Origin: JAAYCI01 sp964370045
GTDB lineage: Bacteria; Bacillota; Clostridia; Oscillospirales; Ruminococcaceae
Reading direction: 5' to 3'
DNA: 64,000 bases
NCBI GenBank assembly: GCA_964370045.1
Contig: CAYJGZ010000014.1
Coordinates: forward strand, 7,075-71,074
The notes beneath the pieces were generated by a model, which was given only the letters and a program-made list of their open reading frames with translations, was not told where the DNA came from and ran no database searches. Position numbers and translations under genes: made by a program. Shown here piece after piece: positions 59,883 to 64,000 of this stretch. Position 1 is the first letter of the stretch. Every line of letters starts with the position of its first letter.

Positions 59883-61091
59883 CTATACCTCCTCGTAGTA
59901 TGTGTCGGGGGCGTCGGGGGTGTACGGCTCGTTTACCCACATTATGGTGACCAAATCCTCCGCACCTACGTTGCTTATGTTGTGCGTGTATCCGGGGGGA
60001 ATCTCCACCACCTGCGGAGAAGTGCCCTGCACCGCATATTCTATAACCTCCGTACAGCCTATGGCACGTAGGCGAATGAGGCCACTGCCTGCCACCACAA
60101 AGAACTTTTCATTTTTAGTGTTGTGCCAGTGGTTGCCCTTTGTGATGCCCGGCTTTGTGATGTTCACGCTCACCTGCCCACGCTCGTATGTGCGGATAAA
60201 CTCGGTGAAACTACCCCTGTCGTCGCTGTGCGCTGTGAGAGGGTAGCTAAAGCCGTCGGTGGGCAAAAAGCTGAGGTAGGTTGCCCACAGCTTTGAGGTG
60301 CACGCATCACCCGTGTCGGGCAGGGAAAGCGTCTGGCGCATACGGGGAAAGCTGCGGATAACACCGGCCAGCCAGCCGAGCGTCACCTCGTAGGTGGGGT
60401 CTATGCCTAAAATGACCTCATCGGCGGAGCGTGTTTCCACCACCTTTTCGGTATCGCCACAGCTTTCGCAGGGGGGGAGGTTAAAAAGCAGGCTCTGTGC
60501 TTTGTCTATAAATGTGCGCACCACGTCATCTATGTAGCAAAGGGGAAAGGAGGTGGCAGGGTTGTGCACCTCAATGGGAAGCCCCCGTGCGATGTTGTGG
60601 CAAAATGTCGCTACAACGCTATTGTAGGACGGCCGACACCACTTGCCAAACACACCCGGCAGGCGGTAGACGACGGCAGGGCTTTGCATCGCCTTTCCGT
60701 GTGAAAAAACAGCCGTCTCCGCCTGCTCCTTGCTGAGGGCGTAGTCGCTGCCGTTGCCCACCTGCGAGGAGGAGGACAAAAGTATAGGTGCGGTATTTTT
60801 TGCACTACTCAAAAGTGAGAGCAGGTGCTGTGTAAAGCCGATGTTTCCGCTGTAAAATTCATCCGTTTCTTTAGGGCGGTTTACGCCTGCAAGGTGAAAA
60901 ACAAACGCCGCACGTGATACATAATCGCTCAATGCTTGAGGCTGTGTGTCCACATCGCACAGCATAAGGTTTGTGTAGCCCTCCGCACGCAGTGTGGCGG
61001 TAAGGTTGCGCCCGATAAAGCCGTGTGCGCCTGTTATGAGTATCGGAACAGTTTTATCTGCGGGGGTTTGCGCTGAATTATGATTTGCCAT
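59883..61091 (-). CDS. fnlB: CapF/FnlB-type bifunctional reductase-cupin
   Basis: About 402 aa. N-terminal SDR reductase (about 10-270) with ITGAHGFIG and the DYALSKEQ Tyr-Lys pair; C-terminal cupin (about 290-400) with DDRGSFTEF and KGNHWHNTKNEKF, whose His residues bind zinc. In CapF the cupin epimerises C3 and the SDR reduces C4. Starts inside the end of fnlA. ATG 61091 is shown; the TTG at 61100, four bases after AAGGAG, is also possible. Confidence 0.93.
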   Translation of the reverse strand: MANHNSAQTPADKTVPILITGAHGFIGRNLTATLRAEGYTNLMLCDVDTQPQALSDYVSRAAFVFHLAGVNRPKETDEFYSGNIGFTQHLLSLLSSAKNTAPILLSSSSQVGNGSDYALSKEQAETAVFSHGKAMQSPAVVYRLPGVFGKWCRPSYNSVVATFCHNIARGLPIEVHNPATSFPLCYIDDVVRTFIDKAQSLLFNLPPCESCGDTEKVVETRSADEVILGIDPTYEVTLGWLAGVIRSFPRMRQTLSLPDTGDACTSKLWATYLSFLPTDGFSYPLTAHSDDRGSFTEFIRTYERGQVSVNITKPGITKGNHWHNTKNEKFFVVAGSGLIRLRAIGCTEVIEYAVQGTSPQVVEIPPGYTHNISNVGAEDLVTIMWVNEPYTPDAPDTYYEEV

Positions 61092-62100
61092 AATCTGCAA
61101 GAGTCTCCTTAATGAAGTCGAGTTGTTGCAACTTTTGCACTACCTCGTCCACCGAAAGGCGATGCGTGTTGTGGCTGGTGTAGGGCTGTGGCTCTTCGGC
61201 AGGGGTAGTGCCCTGCACAAAGTATTTGTCGTAGTTTAGGTCCCTGTTGTCCGCAGGCACACGGAAGTACTGCCCCAAGTCTTCGCAGTGCATACGCTCT
61301 TCGCTTGTGAGCAGTGTCTCATACAGCTTTTCGCCGTGGCGGCTGCCTATGATGCGTATGCCCGTGTTTCCAAAGAGCTTTTGCATTGCAACGGCGAGGT
61401 CCTCGATGGTGGATGCAGGGCTTTTTTGCACAAACAAATCGCCCGGCATAGCGTTTTCAAACGCAAACTCCACAAGAGACACGGCCTCATCAAGGCTCAT
61501 TAAATAGCGTGTCATGGCGGGATTTGTTATACTAAGCGGCTTTCCTGCGTGTATCTGCTCCGCAAATAGCGGAATAACACTCCCACGGGAGGCCATTACG
61601 TTGCCGTAGCGTGTACAGCAGATGGTGGTATCTGCGCCTGCTGTGCGTGCCTTTGCCACCACCACCTTTTCCATCATGGCCTTGGAAATTCCCATGGCGT
61701 TTATGGGGTAGGCGGCCTTGTCGGTGGAAAGGCACACCACCTTTTTCACTCCATGCGAGATGGCGGCATCCAAAACATTATTTGTGCCCATTATGTTTGT
61801 CTGCACCGCCTCCATGGGGAAAAACTCACAGCTGGGCACCTGCTTTAATGCGGCGGCATGAAAGATAAAGTCCACTCCTCGGGCCGCACTGTGCAAAGAA
61901 TGTGCATCCCGTACATCCCCAATGTAAAATTTCAGCTTGTCGCTCGCCAGCGCCTTGCGCATGTCGTCCTGCTTTTTTTCATCCCTGCTGAAAATGCGTA
62001 TTTCGCCGATGTCACCCGACAAAAATTTCTTCAAAACAGCGTTGCCAAAGCTACCGGTGCCCCCCGTTATCAAAAGGGTTTTCCCCTTGAATGCAGACAT
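61078..62100 (-). CDS. fnlA: CapE/FnlA-type UDP-GlcNAc 4,6-dehydratase/5-epimerase
   Basis: 340-aa SDR enzyme: TGGTGSFGN NAD loop, STDKAAYPINAMGISK with Met136-x3-Lys140 in place of the usual Tyr-x3-Lys, a known CapE feature. It starts UDP-L-FucNAc synthesis from UDP-GlcNAc. GGGAGGA supports the ATG at 62100. First gene of the operon, behind a promoter at 62138-62167. Confidence 0.94.
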   Translation of the reverse strand: MSAFKGKTLLITGGTGSFGNAVLKKFLSGDIGEIRIFSRDEKKQDDMRKALASDKLKFYIGDVRDAHSLHSAARGVDFIFHAAALKQVPSCEFFPMEAVQTNIMGTNNVLDAAISHGVKKVVCLSTDKAAYPINAMGISKAMMEKVVVAKARTAGADTTICCTRYGNVMASRGSVIPLFAEQIHAGKPLSITNPAMTRYLMSLDEAVSLVEFAFENAMPGDLFVQKSPASTIEDLAVAMQKLFGNTGIRIIGSRHGEKLYETLLTSEERMHCEDLGQYFRVPADNRDLNYDKYFVQGTTPAEEPQPYTSHNTHRLSVDEVVQKLQQLDFIKETLADYGKS

Positions 62101-62137
62101 CAAAATCCTCCCTGTGGTGCATATCATTAACTGTGAT

Positions 62138-62167
62138 ATTATAACATAAGTAGTATCAAAAGCACAA
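62138..62167 (-). promoter_or_regulatory. promoter of the polysaccharide operon
   Basis: On the minus strand TTGTGC, 18-base spacer, TATAAT, 38 bases before fnlA. Confidence 0.6.
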
Positions 62168-62316
62168 CTAAGGCATGTGCTTTTTGACCGATGCAGGGTA
62201 AAGGCTACCTTTTTGTAAGATGTATAGTTTTTGTGAAAGTGGCACTTGTTGTGAAATTGCAGATGAAAAATATGCTATACTATGTAAATATATAGCCATG
62301 TAGGAGGTAAAAAAGC

Positions 62317-63045
62317 ATGGAGCTTTTGTTTGAAAACAAAATACTACTGGACAAAAAAACTTTGCTGGAATGGTATAAAAAAGAATTTGGAAAAGAGAAC
62401 CGTGTGTTTTTCATTGTGCACATAGGTCTAATTGTGTTGTATGCGCTGATGGCCGTTATGTTCGGCGTTATCGGGAGCGTTTTCGCAAGCTCTGCGTTTT
62501 GGCTGGTGAGCGCACTTCCTGCTGTGGGCGTGGTGCTTGTTGTGCTGGATTTTTTGTTTCACTACAGGCTGTATGTGTGGCGGATAATACGCAAAGATAA
62601 AGAAAAAATTTACGATAAAAAGTATGTTACCAGATATTATGAGAACAACTTTACGGGAATGGCTCAGGACACAAATGCGCCTGAGATACAGCAGGTAAAG
62701 GCGCAGTTGCAACAGGCACAGCTATTGCAAGAGGAGCTGAAACAGGCGATGAGTATAGCGAAAGGCCACAGTGTGCAGGATGCTGAAAAGCTAAAAGAGT
62801 TAAGCGCAAACCTGCAGGAGATGGAGCAGCGCATGGAGCGCATAGCCCAAGTGACACAATACTCATACACCGAGGCGGAGTGTGAGTACAGCGAGATAAG
62901 TGAAATAGTGCAGACGGAAAACCTCTATATTATCCTGCACAAAGACCAAGTGATTGTACTGGATAAGCACGGTTTTGAGGTGGGAAATGTGGAGGAATTT
63001 GAAGCTTTTATAATAAAAAAGGCGAAGAAAGCGTCGAGAAGGTAG
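62317..63045 (+). CDS. YcxB-like membrane protein with coiled-coil insertion
   Basis: 242 aa: a start like FENKILLDKKTLLEWYKKEF, two helices (about 28-50 and 52-75), a Gln/Glu/Leu-rich coiled coil (about 122-187), and a C-terminal part YSEISEIVQTENLYIILHKDQVIVLDKHGF that matches the YcxB-like C-domain. The coiled coil appears to split the domain. AGGAGGT precedes ATG 62317. Unknown function. Confidence 0.7.
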   Translation: MELLFENKILLDKKTLLEWYKKEFGKENRVFFIVHIGLIVLYALMAVMFGVIGSVFASSAFWLVSALPAVGVVLVVLDFLFHYRLYVWRIIRKDKEKIYDKKYVTRYYENNFTGMAQDTNAPEIQQVKAQLQQAQLLQEELKQAMSIAKGHSVQDAEKLKELSANLQEMEQRMERIAQVTQYSYTEAECEYSEISEIVQTENLYIILHKDQVIVLDKHGFEVGNVEEFEAFIIKKAKKASRR

Positions 63046-63208
63046 CATGGTGTGAAATTTTAATCCGAGTGCACAAGCTATATCGAAAATAAATTATACG
63101 ACTCGCCATTTTTTTTAAGGAATTGCGGATGAGATATGCTATATTTATGCCATTAGTACACCATGAAATAATACGGATAACATCTGCAATAAAGAGAGGT
63201 TTTGGAAA

Positions 63209-63802
63209 ATGAGCTTTGTGGACATGATTAAAAACAGACGTAGCATATATGCGCTTGGCAAAAATGTAGCTATTGGGCAGGATGAAATTAACGCACTTGT
63301 GAAGGAGTGTGTGGCAGGGTGTCCCTCTGCGATGAACTCGCAAACCTCCAAAGCTGTGATACTTTATGGCGACAAGCACGAAGAGCTGTGGAGCTTGCTA
63401 AAAGAAAAAATGCGTGGGATACTGCCACCCGACGCATTGGGCAAGACGCTTGAAAAAATAGAAGGCTTTAATGGGGCGTACGCCACAATACTATACTTTG
63501 AAAATATGCAGACGGTAGAGAGCCTTGAGCAAAATTTTCCGCTGTATGCGCACAACTTCAAAAATTGGTCACAGCAGGCGAGCGGGATGTTGCAGTTTGC
63601 GGTGTGGACGGGCCTTAGGGAGATGGGGCTTGGGGCGAGCATTCAGCACTACAACGAGCTGATAGAAGAGGATGTGCGGAGGATGTTTGGCGTCGAGGAA
63701 AAGTACAAGCTGATTTCGCAGATGCCATTTGGCAATATTGTACAGCTGCCCGACGAAAAAGAGATAAGCAATATGGACGAAAGGTTTTGTGTGGTGCAGT
63801 AG
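63209..63802 (+). CDS. nitroreductase-family flavoprotein
   Basis: 197 aa: MIKNRRSIYALGKNV (FMN-binding start), PSAMNSQTSKAVIL, and GLREMGLGASIQHYNELIEEDV toward the end; the fold and motifs match the NfnB/YdgI-like nitroreductase group (HBN1-like, oxidative-stress type). Probably an FMN NAD(P)H oxidoreductase; substrate unknown. Confidence 0.9.
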   Translation: MSFVDMIKNRRSIYALGKNVAIGQDEINALVKECVAGCPSAMNSQTSKAVILYGDKHEELWSLLKEKMRGILPPDALGKTLEKIEGFNGAYATILYFENMQTVESLEQNFPLYAHNFKNWSQQASGMLQFAVWTGLREMGLGASIQHYNELIEEDVRRMFGVEEKYKLISQMPFGNIVQLPDEKEISNMDERFCVVQ

Positions 63803-63830
63803 GGTTTATACAGAATAAGCACAAAAAAAC

Positions 63831-63858
63831 AAGCGAGTAACCAAAAGGTTACTCGCTT
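63831..63858. terminator. bidirectional terminator
   Basis: AAGCGAGTAACC, loop AAAA, GGTTACTCGCTT, with A/T runs on both sides; ends the nitroreductase gene and the tRNA transcript from the other strand. Confidence 0.9.
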
Positions 63859-63862
63859 ATTT

Positions 63863-63938
63863 TGGAGCTGCTAACCAGATTCGAACTGGTGACCTCATCC
63901 TTACCAAGGATGTGCTCTGCCACCTGAGCCATAGCAGC
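63863..63938 (-). tRNA. tRNA-Thr (GGT)
   Basis: A 76-base cloverleaf. Acceptor GCTGCTA/TAGCAGC, anticodon stem CATCC/GGATG with loop TTGGTAA (anticodon GGT), T loop TTCGAAT, and encoded CCA. Confidence 0.97.
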
Positions 63939-63956
63939 AAACGAAAAATAAAAAAA

Positions 63957-64000
63957 TGGCGACCCGGATGGGGCTCGAACCCACGACCTCCAGCGTGACA
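63957..64000 (-). tRNA. tRNA-Asp (GTC), truncated by the window edge
   Basis: 3' half of a tRNA with encoded CCA, acceptor strand CCGGGTCG, T arm GTGGG-TTCGAGC-CCCAT, and TGTCAC from the anticodon loop (anticodon GTC). The 5' half lies beyond the window. Confidence 0.9.

Overview
The window looks like a scaffold from a Clostridia-class Firmicute, probably an uncultured gut-type lineage. Supporting signs are strong Shine-Dalgarno sites, frequent GTG/TTG starts, a groESL operon behind a CIRCE operator, the scpA-scpB-DUF2953-ytfJ-rluB cluster with the sporulation marker ytfJ, an ECF-type thiamine transporter under a TPP riboswitch, a DnaD plus DnaC/DnaI-type loader pair, and tRNA genes that encode CCA. 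A run of exactly 100 N (3032-3131) marks an assembly gap inside a repetitive gene. The assignment rests on gene content only; no rRNA is present.

Layout. 0-2.5 kb: argD and argF. 2.8-4.4 kb: a repeat-rich single-pass membrane protein broken by the gap. 4.5-5.3 kb: an HxlR regulator divergent from a flavin-type protein. 5.5-10.3 kb: an xdhABC-type molybdenum hydroxylase operon divergent from a GntR/UTRA regulator. 10.3-12.2 kb: helicase loader and DnaD protein. 12.8-17.3 kb: a very large hybrid sensor kinase followed by two tiny related membrane proteins. 17.5-27.8 kb, all minus strand: thiT with TPP riboswitch, nth, a GH3 glycosidase, rarA, an esterase, glyA, groEL-groES. 28.2-32.4 kb: a DMT permease, a stand-alone DnaB-like ATPase, a flavodoxin-like protein and an aroE-aroK fusion. 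32.6-38.4 kb: M50 protease, scpA, scpB, DUF2953, ytfJ, rluB and two membrane proteins.

A tRNA-Pro (38.6 kb) is followed by a visibly more A+T-rich block (about 38.9-46.9 kb). It carries an alkylation-damage set (AlkD-like, AdaA, AdaB), a DUF1848 protein, a TetR regulator with a heterodimeric ABC exporter, and an ATC-hydrolase-family protein; I read it as an acquired island. Next come a MATE transporter, a condensation-domain-like protein with a DUF6320-type membrane partner, an HxlR regulator and a polar amino-acid ABC importer. From 62.1 down to 53.8 kb a minus-strand operon encodes UDP-N-acetyl-L-fucosamine synthesis (FnlA/CapE, FnlB/CapF, FnlC/CapG), a WbuB-type transferase, a GT2/DUF2304 pair and an SGNH-like membrane protein, which together point to a surface polysaccharide. 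The window ends with a YcxB-like protein, a nitroreductase, tRNA-Thr and a truncated tRNA-Asp.

The most unusual signal is a family of eight dispersed, quasi-palindromic intergenic elements of about 110-130 bp (2562, 5345, 12302, 18152, 24067, 30987, 46176 and 53601). They share terminal inverted repeats, a middle stem and a G+C-rich central hairpin whose two arms change together between copies, plus a conserved asymmetric 3' segment. They carry no gene. They could be a miniature mobile element or a structured RNA/terminator-like module.
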